Shown here: one piece after another, positions 10,791-23,880 of the stretch | Numbering within the stretch: position 1 is the stretch's first letter | How the letters are laid out: each line of letters begins with the position of its first letter | NCBI GenBank assembly: GCA_027924585.1 | Contig: BSBM01000059.1 | Coordinates: forward strand, 6,200,001 to 6,264,000 | Reading direction: 5' to 3' | Origin: Larix kaempferi | Lineage: Eukaryota; Streptophyta; Pinopsida; Pinales; Pinaceae | DNA length: 64,000 bases | The notes under the pieces: model-generated | Told to the model about the DNA's origin: nothing | Seen by the model: only the letters and a program-made list of their open reading frames with translations | The model's database searches: none | Program-made: the position numbers and the translations under genes

Positions 10791-12140
10791 TTCCCATTAT
10801 GATCTTGTTTTGGTTGATGAGTTTATAGGAAAGATTAATGGAAAGGAATATTCGCATTATATATGATTAAGATATATAATAAAATAATCTAATTTCTATT
10901 AAAAATAATAATCTAAGGATCAATGTTAAGAGATTTATGTTATTAATATTTTTTGGGGTAAAGAAAAATTTATATGTTTAGTGCAAATAGAAATGCTCTC
11001 TGGCGTTGGTGGGAATCCTACGAGTCCTCTCCCTCCTGCCTGGCTCCTAATCTCTCTCCCACAATAAAGTAACTCCATCCTATGTTATAGAAACACTCCA
11101 TTGTCCACTTATCTATGTGTCTCCAACTCAAATGTGGTAGTGGATTACCTAAAAGTTGGCCTCCAAACTATAATACTGACAGGACCTATGACAGGACCTA
11201 TCCCTAGCTATTTAAGGTGGAGACAACTATGGATGCTACTATAATTTCAATGTGCTTATTCTAACATACGTATTCAACCGATAGAATAAATATAGGTAGA
11301 GAAATATAAGGAGACATGTTTTCAACTAAAAAACAACATGACATTCAATTTAAATCTATTATGTTGAAAGAGGGTAAAACTATTTCACACTCACTTTGTA
11401 AATGCATAAACAACTTTAAAACTACATAACAAATTGACTAAACCTAATAATAAATTAATGGATTGTTGAGACATAAATAGGCAAAACATAAATGACTCAC
11501 ACTATAGTTTCTAACTAGTTTTCAACCTTGTGACTCTTGTGTGTATAGGGTGAAGGCGCTTATGTTGCACTAAGTAGGGAGGTCAAAACATTGAGTGTGC
11601 AAGCATCTTTACATTTTCTTCACCCAAATCCGCAAGAGGATGGTCACAACTTATGATGAGAGTTACTATATGGTTACTATAGAAAAATAAAAAATAAAAA
11701 ATGTTTTTGTTGGTGACTATATATGATATTTTAATACTTTATTAGGTGATTTCGGAATATTGGCAGAGTTTAAGGCTCCTTGCATTTTCTCCACCTTAGT
11801 TTAGCAAAAGATGGGCCGCAACCTCTATCTACATTTGTAAATCACTTGCTCTATTGTTGTGGTGGGAAGAGGAAATCCTTTCTTGCAATCAACATGGACT
11901 TCAAATCAACAAGAGGATTTATTGTTAGACAACAAGCATTAGCCCTTCATGATAACTTCCTTGTATCATGCACTTTGACAAAGCAACGACTATCCCATGA
12001 AAGTCCAATTGAAAAAGAGAAACCCAACTTAACAAAGAAAGAATTTCAAGTGTAAAAAGATTAGCACACGCTACTAACACATCAACCTATTCAATGTCAT
12101 CCTCTCCATTGTCAATACTACTTCAGCAAACAAGCAAGGC
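10791..12140. other. AT-rich intergenic DNA, nothing assigned
   Basis: No gene, RNA or element is recognised. One plus-strand frame (11780-12055, 91 codons) has no recognisable domain and no supporting splice or regulatory context. Confidence 0.4.
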
Positions 12141-12146
12141 AAGGCA

Positions 12147-12303
12147 CCACCATACATTAGATTTAAACTACACTCACAACAAAGCAAGAAGCATGTGATA
12201 GAAACTATCGTCGTCATTACCATCCCACCATGCATAAGATGTAAGCTACACATACAACACAGCAAGAAGCATGTGAAAGAAAGTATCGTTGTCATTACCA
12301 ACC
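12147..12303. repeat. Tandem duplication, 78 bp unit
   Basis: Two diverged copies begin CACCATRCAT(T/A)AGAT and end GTCATTACCA(T/A)CCCAC. Because 78 is divisible by three, the minus strand reads a 26-residue repeat (TCFLLCC.CSL.LM.GG). That peptide is a consequence of the duplication and not evidence of a gene. Confidence 0.75.
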
Positions 12304-12585
12304 CACTATGTTTTTATTAAGCACACGCAAAGAGTTTTCTCAAAGTTTTTGTATACCCACAAAGGAGATGGAATGTAGTAAATGAGAAACAAAAGGCGAG
12401 TCGCAAAGGTTGTTGGTGTGGATGTTCCTAGTGATTGTGAAGGCATGTCGGGTTCGCATCCTAGACGAGAAACCCGGGAATGATGCTACGGAGCTAGGAC
12501 GAGAAAGGAATTAGATTTGCTCGTAATGTTGTCCCAACCGATCAACCTACATGAAATAAATGGCCCAAGGAAGAAACCCAATGGA

Positions 12586-12590
12586 CGGAG
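12586..12590. repeat. Target-site duplication, left copy
   Basis: CGGAG immediately before the 5' LTR matches CGGAG at 14803-14807 immediately after the 3' LTR. Five base pairs is the usual length for plant Copia insertions. Confidence 0.88.
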
Positions 12591-13391
12591 TCTTAGGATA
12601 TTCCTATACTCCATCCTAGTCCTACTAGCATTTCCATCCTTTGCATTTTCAATCATGCGTGCACTTTTAGGGTTTGCATGCATTATTGAGGGTTTGCATG
12701 CATCCCAGTCATCAGTCCCAGCACCTAGCCCTCAGTTAGCTAGCCCCTGGAGCTTCTTTCCACTCAGTTTCAGCCCTCCTAGAGCTTAGTGTGCCCTCCT
12801 TTCACCTACTGTATGAGAAAGGCGCCCTTCCTTACCTACCATTCAGTTATCTTCAGTTCTCTCCTTGATTTTAGGCTTGACTGACTCTCAACTGACTGTA
12901 TCACTCCGATGGACCTCCAGTGAGACTTGACTGCCCATTTTGACTTCAGTTAGCTCCTCATGCGCCCTCCACTGAGTCTCCTTCATTCAGTTAGTTCCAG
13001 TTACACTCAGTTACACCTACCACACTCAGTTAGACTCAATTTGACTGATGGTTGATAGTTACTTGAGCATTGATGACTCCACTGATGATGAGATAGACTA
13101 CTAGTTGTGCTCTGATGACACTCTAGTGATCTTTTGATCACTCCATGAAGGCTAATTCGAATTGCCACCTTAGGCATTCAAATCCTCATGCATTGTACTA
13201 TTTATTTGTCCATATTGTGATTAATTAATTATTATGTGTGAAGTATTTTTGCTTCTATCCGAGTTCTACTGTATTATTATTATGTTGCTCATTATACTGC
13301 ATTGACCACTCTTCTTCTATTTTCTTGCTTGATCAATTACTTTCTTGTGAGGTATACATCATCTCTTAGATCTGCTGTGAGGATTTTCACA
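12591..13391 (+). repeat. 5' LTR (801 bp)
   Basis: Starts TCTTAGGATATTCC, with the canonical TG altered to TC compared with the 3' LTR, and ends ATTTTCACA just before the primer site. It aligns along its whole length with 14032-14802. It carries two extra segments: about 18 bp duplicating GGGTTTGCATGCA near 12670-12695, and about 12 bp near 13035-13045. Confidence 0.9.
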
Positions 13392-13403
13392 TGGTATCAG
13401 AGC
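13392..13403 (+). other. Primer-binding site
   Basis: TGGTATCAGAGC directly abuts the 5' LTR. This sequence is complementary to the 3' end of plant initiator methionine tRNA and primes minus-strand synthesis in most plant Copia elements. Confidence 0.92.
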
Positions 13404-13546
13404 ATGTTGAGAGTATTGTTTATCTCCATTCCTCAGAGTTTTTTGCAGGTTATTATCAAGATTTCGAGTGCAGCAGTTTCTGCATTTTTGCAGCAGTAGC
13501 AGTTGCAGATATTCTCTATTGTTTTTGCAGGTCTTCTACAGCGTCA

Positions 13547-14149
13547 ATGTATCCAGAAGAAATCCCTCCTCTTTCTTCATTCAACTATGATGAATGGAAA
13601 CCAAAAATGATAGCATATTTGAAGAGCCATGATCTCTTTGATTGTTATTTTGAAAGAGAGTTCGAATCCTCTGAAGAGAAGATTGACTGGTTGAATAAAG
13701 GTGACCAAGCCTTTGGAAGGATGATGCTTGCTATGCCTGATTACATAATGTACCAAATCATTGATGATGTTGAAACTCCAAAAGAGCTATGGGCCCATCT
13801 GGATGAAAGATTCGGAAAACAGAATGAAGGATTTGGTCCAAACCCCTTCAAGAGAAAGCAAAGTGATGCATTCGCCCTCCTTGATGATCTCATTGATCAT
13901 GAACCAGTATCAAACACATCTCATGTTGAAGTTGTCCACAAAGAAGAAGAACTTGCAGATTCTACACTCATGCTCCAAATTTCTTCTCTTTCAGTCCTAG
14001 TTACCAAGGCCCAGGATGGATTAAGGGGGGGTGTTAGGATATTCCTATACTCCATCCTAGTCCTACTAGCATTTCCATCCTTTGCATTGTCAATCATGCA
14101 TGCACTTTTAGGGTTTGCATGCATCCCAGTCATCAATCCCAGCACCTAG
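13547..14149 (+). pseudogene. Shortened Copia gag remnant
   Basis: The frame opens with MYPEEIPPLSSFNYDEWKPK, matching the start of plant Copia Gag (DUF4219/UBN2 type: L.G.NY..W...M..yL...D.W). It continues through a KELWAHLDERFG motif typical of UBN2. After about 95 residues the sequence jumps to an unrelated low-complexity segment containing FKRKQSDAFALLDD and runs into the 3' LTR. No CCHC zinc knuckle, protease or pol motif is present. The break near residue 95 probably marks the large internal deletion. The last ~39 codons are LTR sequence read through to a stop. A capsid-like fragment might still be expressed but would lack nucleocapsid function. Confidence 0.82.
14023..14031 (+). other. 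Polypurine tract
   Basis: AAGGGGGGG lies immediately upstream of the 3' LTR start (TGTTAGG), the position of the plus-strand primer in LTR retrotransposons. Confidence 0.88.
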
Positions 14150-14802
14150 CCCTCAGTTAGCTAGCCCCCGGAGCTTCTTTCCACTCAATTTCATCCCTCC
14201 TAGAGCTTAGTGCGCCCTCCTTTCACCTACTGCATGAGAAAGGCTCCCTTCCTTACCTACCATTCAGTTATCTTCAGTTCTCTCCTTGATTTCAGGATTG
14301 ACTGACTCTCAACTGACTGTATCACTCCGATGGACCTCCAGTGAGACTTGACTGCCCATTCTAACTTCAGTTAGATCCTCATGTGCCCTCCACTGAGTCT
14401 CCTTCATTCAGTTAGTTCCAGTTACACTCAGTTACACCTACCACACTCAGTTTGACTGATGGTTGACAGTTACTTGAGCATTGATGACTCCACTGATGAC
14501 GAGATAGACTACTAGTTGTGCTCCGATGACACTCCAATGATATTTTGATCACTCCATGAAGGCTAATTCAAATTGCCACCTTAGGCATTCGAATCCTCAT
14601 GCATTGTACTATTTATTTGTCCATATTGTGATTAATTAATTAGTGTGTGTGAAGTATTCTTGCTTCTATCTGAGTTCTACTGTATTATTATTATGTTGCT
14701 CATTATACTGCATTGACCACTCTTCTTCTATTTTCTTGCTTAATCAATTACTTTTTTGTGAGGTATACATCATCTCTTAAATCCGCTGTGAGGATTTTCA
14801 CA
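14032..14802 (+). repeat. 3' LTR (771 bp)
   Basis: Begins TGTTAGGATATTCC and ends ATTTTCACA, with intact TG...CA ends. It is shorter than the 5' LTR by two indels. The flanking CGGAG completes the target-site duplication. Confidence 0.92.
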
Positions 14803-15008
14803 CGGAGCACCCTCTAGTGCAAGCAGAGCATGTCCACATCATTTAATAGAATTGGTGTATTGTGGGGCATGCATTAAACTACTTCTGGGGTCATTTAATA
14901 GATTTTGTGTATTGGGGGGTCATGCACTAAATTACTTCTTGGGCAGGTAGGTTTCATCCGGATAGATCACTCGGGTAGGATTCATCGTATAATTACATGT
15001 TCGTTCTT

Positions 15009-15223
15009 AAATACATAAAAAGAAAGAATATTACCAATAACAAAAGCTTTATATAATATTTATTAAGTCTCTTAATATTTAAAGTATCACTTCGAAAGAA
15101 GACCACACTAGATCAAAATACATAAAAGGAAAGAATATCACCAATAACAACAATATTTATGTAATCTTTCTTAAGTCTCTCCATCTGCAAAGTATATCTT
15201 CGAAAGCATACCACACTAGATCA
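15009..15223. repeat. Tandem duplication, ~107 bp unit
   Basis: Copies begin AAATACATAAAAAGAAAGAA and AAATACATAAAAGGAAAGAA and end with CACACTAGATCA. They differ at about one site in ten. Confidence 0.75.
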
Positions 15224-15640
15224 TTTAACTAGAGAGAGAATAAATAAAGAGAAGATATATATCCAAGCCTAGTCCACTTACTCAAGCACACCATTAAGAA
15301 ATAGAAGGGTCATTAAAAGGCATCAGTAAGATGCCACTCGTGCAATGGTTAAGTCTATACAATAATTTCACCCACTTGATTAATGGTGATGTAGTGCACA
15401 AGAGAGATAGATCCTTCCACCTCATTGCTATTTTGACCTATCCTTTTAGTTAGTTGAGGTGGAGTGTTTATCACAACAGGATGAAGTCCAAGGAGGTCCC
15501 TCCTTTCAATGACCCCCTTATTGAAATGAAAGGCGAATATGAGCTAATATCAGATATAATAACAATAACTGGAATATCACAAGGAGAACAACTCTATATT
15601 ATATATCATATGTAGACCTGGAAAGTGATGAGTCTTTCCA

Positions 15641-15760
15641 TGGGCCTTGCTCGAAGGCATATTTTCAGTAGAAACAGAATGTATGAAACCTGAATTTTTT
15701 ATTTTATATATGGGCCCTGCTTGAAGGTATATTTTGAGTAGAATCAGAATGAATGAAACC
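15641..15760. repeat. Direct duplication, ~50 bp copies 70 bp apart
   Basis: TGGGCC(T/C)TGCT(C/T)GAAGG starts both copies and GAATG(T/A)ATGAAACC ends both. Confidence 0.7.
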
Positions 15761-17000
15761 ATTACGTAACTCCTTTGCTTGGCTTTAATCACTCTCTATA
15801 TTTAAGTTATAAGTCATAGGCTCCCTTCCTTCCTGCAACTCATTACAGTGTGAAGTGATATAAGTAAGCGAGCACATAGCTCCTGCACATAAAGCTTAGC
15901 CTCATTCACTCCCGCATTTAAAGATTTCTATATTTTCAATACTTGGGGAAATCCCGAGGGTCGGATCAATAAGAAACACGCGTCACAATAATATCATATG
16001 CCAGGGCCCATATACTTCCACTGAAATCCCGATAGGGTCAGATGATTAGGAACCTAGCATTGTAATATCATATGCCTTGGGGCCCATATACATTTCCACG
16101 GAAATCCTCAGGTGATTAAGAACCTGGCATTACAATGTCATTTCACTTAGCCTAGCGATATGGGCAAGAGTTCTAGCCCCCATAAGCATTCTGCATCGCT
16201 GACAAGCCCCTGCAAGACTGACAAGGGGGTAGTTCCAGTAACGCAACAGAGTAAATGGAAAGAAACCTAACCGGGATCAAACAAAATAGACTCATGCATG
16301 GCTACCTTCCGTCAATAAACAGACCGTACTAAGGTACTACCGAAGCGGAGGGCTAGAATTGACTTGTACTGCTCTATTGATTGCTGGTGAAACTTGGGAT
16401 TGTATGTAAAGGAATTCTCTCTCCCATGGAAGGGAATGGCATTCTTGCTTGCGGGATCGGGAAAGGAATGCATGTAAGTAGTGCCTCTAGCGGAGGATAT
16501 CAGTGACATGCTCGTAAGCTTTGTTTAAGGTATTACCATAGCGGGAATAAAAAGAAACCGTGCATCCCTACCTTCAGGCAATAGGCTTCAAGATTTACCT
16601 GGGCATTTCTTATATTGGAAATTTATCCTTAGGGTAAGGATTGCTTGCGTTGGAAATTTATCCCCTAACTAAGTAATTCCATCTACCAAAGATATAAGAA
16701 CCTATCATTAGGACTACACTAGGGTAAAGGAAGCCTTGGGCCCTCTTATAGCAGTCACCTCTTGGGTCTACTCGAATTCTGCTACCAGCAAAATCCTAAG
16801 CCTCACCCTAAACTTGGATCGATCTTCAAACCCAATTGATTCTGTGGGCGGTGATGCAAAGCCAATTGATTCTTTGCTTGGCTCGATCTTCAAACCTAAT
16901 TGATTTTGTGGGCGGTGATGTAAACCCAATTGATTCTTTGGGTGGGTGTGTGTATGTGGTCTTGTAGGTGTTTATTTTCAGGACGGGCACCTTCTGAGGA

Positions 17001-20000
17001 TTAGTGTCAAAAAGTAAAACCCTCCAAACCCAGAGACAACAAATGATAAAAACATGTCGATAATATAAACACTATTAAATCCATCCGCATAGATTTGTAA
17101 TTTAACTAAATCTACCATGTGACAGTACTTCTTTGAGCAGGAAGAGACTGAAATTAAAGCCTTACCAGCAAGCACGAAAACTCGCGGCGTCCGAGTCGTG
17201 TGCACCTGCAATCACAAAAACCCACTGCATCTGTGTTTTGTTCATTGTACCTCTGCAGCTGCAAGTATGAAAACCCACTGCATATGAGCTTTGTGCATTG
17301 TACCTCTTCCCCTACAGTCCAAGACAAAGCAAAACATATTAACAGAAGATAGGAAAATAAAATGTAATTTTCCAAAAATGGATAACATTACATTGTCATC
17401 GACAAACTTAAATAAAAGAACAAAATGTACATAACTTCTCAACCATGAAAATTTTCTTCTACTCATCTTCCCTTCCCTACAATATCATTCTCTGAACCTC
17501 AACTAACAAAACCCAAAAACAGAGATGAACACCCAAATCTAGAAAAACAAACCAACCCCTTAAACTATTAGAACGGAAACAGAAAAGAAGAATGGCGCTC
17601 ACAAACAAAAATGAAAAAAAGACACCCACGAACAGAAAAGAAAGACAAAAGCATGGCCAGGCTCGAAACAAGAAAGCGAAAATCCAGACAGATTCACATC
17701 AAAATAATTCAAAATCTATTCCACTCTACCTCCAAATTTCTTCTCCCATCCTCTCTGATTTTCTTCTCCCACACTCATAAATGTTGTTGCTTGTTCTATT
17801 GGCCATCTAATCCAATGCAACAATATATTCAAATTTTCAACATACTTCTGCTTACCAGGCTGGCATACGATAAGCCCGCATGTTGCCGCCCTATGCCACC
17901 TGTTGATGTTGATTAAATTTCAAAATCCGTGTCCAGCTGGCATACTTGATTTTCCTCAGTTTTTATATAGTTTAAATGGTTGTTCATAAATCATAAAGAG
18001 AGTGAGATTTGACAAACATACTACATGACTCCATGGTAGTAACGATGGAAATTGGCAAATTCCATTCAAATATTGTTGACAATTATGTTATGATATGCCA
18101 TTTTTCCATTGCACTTGGCTGCTGAAGTGGTATGTGATTCATGAAACTCGTGGTTTTTTTATTGGTTCGTATTGTAATATTTATTTTCTTATCATTTTAA
18201 AACATGGACGGGTACTCTACCCCCCCAAAAAAAAATTTGTGGGTGTAGTACATAAGTTAAAAGAATTAAAAATGAACCCTAGGAACTTAAACATGAGAAA
18301 TTCTTCTAAATTGCTATGGAATCTAGTGATGTTGAAATTACAAGAATGCTACTTTCACAAAAAAGTGGAATTGTTTTTTGAAAACCCGATTATAATCTAA
18401 ATGTTCATTCTAGAAGGGCTTAATCTAAAGAAATTTTCCTTATCTACACCATATTACCAAGAATACATCTCCAACTTCTTATACATGTTCAAAAGCATAC
18501 CCTGAGATTACGAAGCCCAAAGTAGTGTTTTCCCAAGTTCAATTTACAGGTAGTACTAAAGACAAGTGTGTGAAAGTATCGTTGTTTAAAATTTTCAAGG
18601 TGGTGAAAAGTATGCATACTTTCATGTCCGGTCTCATTTCAAAAGCCATGACAAGAAGCCAACTCCATGTATCATCAATTGTATTGCAAGAAACCACCTA
18701 TGCCACCTTCCCATGTTCACATACTATGAAGCATGCCTAGTCAAGCCCTCTACATTATAATCTAGCATTAGGTCTACTGAAAAATTGTTCTCCTCGAGCA
18801 TACAGGTGATTGTTTAATAAAAAGAATTAAAGCATATGTTTAATGTTATATGTTGTAAATCAAAATTGGTATTTTATAATTGTGGTAAGTTTCATTTTCA
18901 TTATTAGTTTATTTTCATCAATAAAATACACACTTACAAATAAATAGAGCAAACAACTTTTAAATAGACTTTGAAATAAATAAATAAATTGTCTCTCTGT
19001 ATATATAAGAGTTGAACGGAGAGATAATAGAGTATTTACACATTTTGGATAGCATAATCTAATGTTGGAGTGTTCATCCCTCCATAAATTAGATAAGAAT
19101 AAAATCATTGTAAGAAAATATCGTGTTTAACAATTAGACATAGAGTTACACTAAAACTTTAAATTAAACCCATTGAAGGCAAATATATTGTAATTGGTTT
19201 GCAGTCAACTATTCAATGTTAGTTGACTTTTAATTAGTTCATCAAATCAAAATTTTGTTCACCATGTTAAACTTTATGGATTGACAATAATTAATTTTTA
19301 AATATATTGAAATTTTATTTATCTATTTTAGGATTGGTTGAATTTATGATAAGATTGTGATGTGACTGGTTCTATGTTATTGTTGTTGGTCGAAGACTTT
19401 AAAAATAAAATAAAAATATTAATTACGACATAGATCGGTTCAACAATGTAACAATAATGTGATGTTTTCACTGATGCGGATTTGTTCTGTGTGGCGTAGT
19501 GCGAACTATATAGATGTGACATGCAGAAGGATCAAATATGGGAGTATCGTGCATACCTTTCCATTTAGCGGCTCTGTGATGATTTACAAGGTGCTAATGT
19601 AGTGCAACATTAAATATGATGCGTGATACAAGGTGATAATGCATTGCAGCATTAAATAGTGTGCACGTTGTGTGAGTTCACGCTGCACACGAACAGTGTG
19701 CTAATTTTACTAGCACAACTAGTTCAGTGAACCAAGTGGCAATAATGTAGTTTATAATTTATGATCCTCTCCAGGTGATGTGACCGGAAATATTTTTTAG
19801 CTTCTCCAATCTTATCCGCTATCCGCTATTTATATGAAAAATCTCATTCGATCAAAATGCCAAACACTAAGTTTTTCACACTAGATACCTAAATTATTCA
19901 TAAGCCCATCATATATTATTTGTTTCTCCATCTGATGCCGCAGTAATCAAATCATTTTTTCTATAAATTTTTAATTGCAATTAATTAAGCAACCAACTTT

Positions 20001-23000
20001 TTGAATGGAAGTCGCATTTTTATTAACTAAAAAAAGTAACGGGACAAATCCTTATCAACATATTTCCTGTAGTAATTCAGATTTGGATATCTAATAACTC
20101 CGGGGTTTAAAATAATATAAAAATACTATTCTCCTACTAATTAAAATTTGTGACAAGGTACTACGGGGACAAAGGACAACGTGGCTCACTTTTTCCTGCC
20201 ACATACATCTATGCAACAATGTGAGAGCTCACATCAATAACATTATCCTAACATTTTTAATATTCTTGTTTTTGGTCCATCTAGTGCTAGCATCATAGAG
20301 TTTATTTTCTTCTTCCCAAACTACCACTAATTTACATGACCATTGTAATCATAAACACAAGTATTGAAATGCGCTACCCTGCCAAAATCAAGTTAATATT
20401 GTTTATAATGTTAGTGGTGGTTAGTTACCAGGTGGAAGAGATCAGTTATGAGTGGCTCCCATTAACACTTCAACAATTAGGTCAAATGCACTTCCCAACC
20501 TTCACTCTATTGATGATCAACATCGGCATGATTATGAAGTGTTGTAACATGACACCAAAGGCGAACCGATTGAACTTCATCGCCTTGTCATTCTACCTTT
20601 GTCGTCGTTTGCGTACCGACGTCGTGATCCTCTCCATGCCCACTTTGGTCATTTGTGACGCTATTTGGTCCTCATGTCGATCATACGAAGTCTCGTTATG
20701 AGTGATCATGGAAAAAGTGTGTCAAAATTTGAGGTCTGACGTTTCTTGTTACACATGTGGTTATGTCACGATTTTTATGCCATTGCATCCAGGTCAAAGT
20801 GTTGATCATGCCCATATCTAATCTGGCCAAAACCATTGTCGTTTGACCCTCTCGACACTTGGATGAAGTTTCTACAAGTAAGAAGCCTATGATTCTTGTC
20901 AATTAAATTTTGTCGATTTTGGGTGCTTCAATTAATTCACCAATTGCATTTGTCAATTGTCATTGTTCCATTCCCATGTCTAAAAAGTTTAAAATACTTT
21001 TTGGCTACCTCCTTATGTGAAAGCACATATGCTCGTATTTTTTAAGAGAAAAATAAATTCGCCCCCTTTTTCATTTAAGTTTGATATTATCCTTCTCCTA
21101 TTCAAATCTTTTCTTCTGTTATACCCTTTGGGACTATGTTTTAAAATGAAATAAAAATGGAATTTCCAAATATCCATTGATTACCCCGGTGTGCAGTTTT
21201 AAAAGGTCTCTAATCCCCAATCCCATCTTTTAATGTAAAAATATTGCAAAAATAATAATAGAAAATTAAAAGCCCCTTTCGGGCCCTTGAAAATCTCTCG
21301 GCCTATCTTGTGCAAAAATCCTCCTTCCCATCGACCAATCAAATGGGATGTTTCTCCTAAGGTTCACTAGTGTCCATGGTCAACAATCTCGGGTTTGTCA
21401 ATGAAAAAGAGTGAGACGTTTTTTGACGTGCATATGGAAAACCTTCGCACCAACAACTCCACGAAGGGATCTACACAGAGACAGGCATGGTAGGATCACA
21501 TAGTAGGATAAAGAAGGCATATGAAGGAAACAATTGACTCATAGTGAATCATAGGCCCATGGCTCGAAAGCGTCGTTACGGAACACAAGGAGGGAGCCAC
21601 TGCAAGAAACAACAACCGCACGACCACGCAGAGGAGGGAAAAGTTGAAAAAGGTGGACGTCGTGTAGGTAAATGAAAGCAATGCCATGTAGAGTAATGGT
21701 TGGGTGAAGTGAAAGAAAACGGTAAAATTCCACGTGGTGGATTGGCAGAGATAACACTCCAATGCTAACGTTGGAATAAATTACGTGTCGTAAAGAAAGG
21801 CAGTTACACCAACGCATTAACTAACCACTCATGGCATGCCACTGCAGCCATGAGTTTTCATTAGACAATGAAAATGAACAGGAATCATACTGCACCACTA
21901 GAGAGTACCGACAAACAAACCAGGAAAGTGACAAAGAGCTAGTGGCAATGGTCGCTTAATGTGTAGACACGCAGACTGTAAAAAAAAGATAACACTGATA
22001 ATGACAGACTCCATGGAGAAATCCATGCAGAGCAAGAATATATGCATGTCGATTGATCCAAGCAACCAAACAGAGGGCATTGAGGTCAAACACGTGATCC
22101 ACGGGCCTATAATCCATCGACATACTCGACATAACAATGCAGGGGAAAACCGTCCAATGACATGAAGAGTTCAAGCCCCAACACTAAGCTCGCCAACGTA
22201 GGAAATCGTAGCTGATGACAGACTTCACCAGCAACACCAAAGAAAAAAACGCACTCTCCCAATGCAGCTGATAAGAAACAATGTAACCCTAACTCAAAAG
22301 GTTGAGAGGGATACAAAAATATTTGCCCGGTCGAGCTCAATATGGAAAAGAGGCAACTGTGGATTGCAGTCTCCATAGTTGATATGTTTGAGTGAAAGAT
22401 TTTCGGCCCTTACTTTTGCAAGCTAGAAGATGAAGCACACTATTCCATTATAGTTATATGGTGAGGTAATCATGAACAATAAGGTGCTATCATATTTTTG
22501 TTTTGGGAAGTTACCTGGAGAAGCCCACCCGATTTATGACCATTTAGTCAAGCCGCACAACACTCGAGGACCTCTTCCAATGGATATCATCGATTTGGCG
22601 GGCATATTGATGTTGATTATTAACGATAATGGATATCTGAGCTTTGGTTCTGCTAGTATTTGGCATGTGTGCAAACGATTCTAAAATTCCTTGGATTTAT
22701 ATACTGTAACAAGCATCCGGATGCAGGCCCATCCAAGTTCTTAAGAATTGTGCCAAATAATTAGAAAAGGGGGAGTGCACAAAGCACAAAAGAATGGTAG
22801 GTGGCAAGTCAATTCTCGGCTATATAGGAGCTTCCCATCCTTCTTATGTATTAAAATATGATAATTAAAGGGGTTATTGCAATTGGAACTGGAAATGAGT
22901 GAGCTCCGGAGAATATACATATATAGTCGAGTAGGTAAAATTCATTGCAACTAGATGTATTGCTTTTATCATATCTATAGCAAGAACCCATGAGAAGGAT

Positions 23001-23300
23001 GAGATCTAAATATCCCTGTTTGCATCGCCAGCATGCACTAGCTTTATCCCTGATCCACAGTAGTCCAGGTTCGTAGGGGAACATATACTATGTTCTTCAA
23101 GGCCGCAGACAACGAATGAACAATGAAATAACATCATACATTTTTGGGAAATTTTTGTTCCACTTCACTTCATTACCACGTTGTACGGTTCACGAATGGT
23201 CAAGGCCAAGCAAATATTTTATCTTATGCCAGTGCAAAATGTATGAACAATGCAAATATTGAAAACCGTGCTTAATACCATATGCCTACAATATGTTAAA
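17001..23300. other. Intergenic DNA, no gene recognised
   Basis: No coding family is recognised on either strand. A short duplication around AACCCACTGCAT occurs at 17217-17312. The block at about 21350-22400 is more GC-rich than its surroundings and has several overlapping open frames on the minus strand without family features; it may be an old transposon. Plus-strand frames such as 20336-20701 and 18095-18400 have no supporting motif. Confidence 0.4.
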
Positions 23301-23318
23301 TTTAGAAATTACTGAACA

Positions 23319-23880
23319 ATGTCTGAGGGTGAGCGTCGATTACTTGTGGCTCACCCTATTCAGATGCACATGAGAAGACTTGCCAAAAGAAACGACAACT
23401 TTTTCAGTTTTCGAGGCAGCCAAAACACTTTGCCTAGCCAGCATGCATCCTTTAAAAGCAAGACGAAGGCATCGAAACAAGGATCTCGCACCGGAGGTAA
23501 GAAGCAGGCACTGCTAGGCTCCATTGTTGCATTTTTCCCTTTCATAACCAGTTATCCACGAGCCTAACGGGCAGAGATTGTAGGTAAGATAGTGTTTCAG
23601 ATCCATCCATTACAGTGAAGGTAGATTGTCCTTCTGTCGGATGCATTTGTACTTTCTTGTTTATATTTTTATGACCGATGTATTCATCCACGCAAGTTAC
23701 CCTCAGCACAATCTAAGAGGGAAGTACTCCTGGTGTCTCAATTTCACTAGGATGAGACTGAGTCATTGAGAGCTGTGTAGGATCTCGTAAACCTCCTTTT
23801 CTCAGGGGTTGAATAGGCCACGCCCTATTGTAATTGATGACTGTTCAAATTCCACTCTTAATAAAAAAAATCGTATTTGG
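23319..23880 (+). CDS. Doubtful short gene or transposon transcript end
   Basis: An 82-codon plus-strand frame (23319-23567) begins MSEGERRLLVAHP and contains a basic segment (KSKTKASKQGSRTGGKKQ). It is followed by about 300 bp with transcript-end-like features, including TTAATAAAAAA near 23860. I recognise no family. GTAAGAAG inside the frame could equally be a donor site. It may be a terminal exon with its 3' UTR, or chance. Very low confidence. Confidence 0.15.

Larger units (their letters stand above)
12591..14802 (+). mobile_element. Copia-type LTR retrotransposon, internally deleted
   Basis: This is a structurally complete but non-autonomous element of about 2.2 kb: 5' LTR, primer-binding site, gag remnant, polypurine tract and 3' LTR, in that order. 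The 5 bp direct repeat CGGAG occurs at 12586-12590 and 14803-14807, the expected target-site duplication. The internal region is only about 640 bp and lacks protease, integrase, reverse transcriptase and RNase H, so movement would need enzymes from a related element. The gag start, primer site and flanks identify it as a Ty1/Copia derivative. The two LTRs differ by scattered substitutions and two larger indels, so it is not a very recent insertion. Confidence 0.92.
14808..17000. other. Intergenic DNA with several duplications
   Basis: No gene is supported. Tandem duplications occur at 15009-15223, 15641-15760, about 15950-16140 (three loose copies around ATAATATCATATGCC and GGGCCCATATAC) and about 16815-16935 (two copies around CCCAATTGATTCTGTGGGCGG). 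Confidence 0.5.

Noticed and set aside
13921-14145. Minus-strand ORFs within the LTRs and gag (also 12486-12683)
   Set aside because: They are antisense to the Copia element and recur because the LTRs are duplicated.
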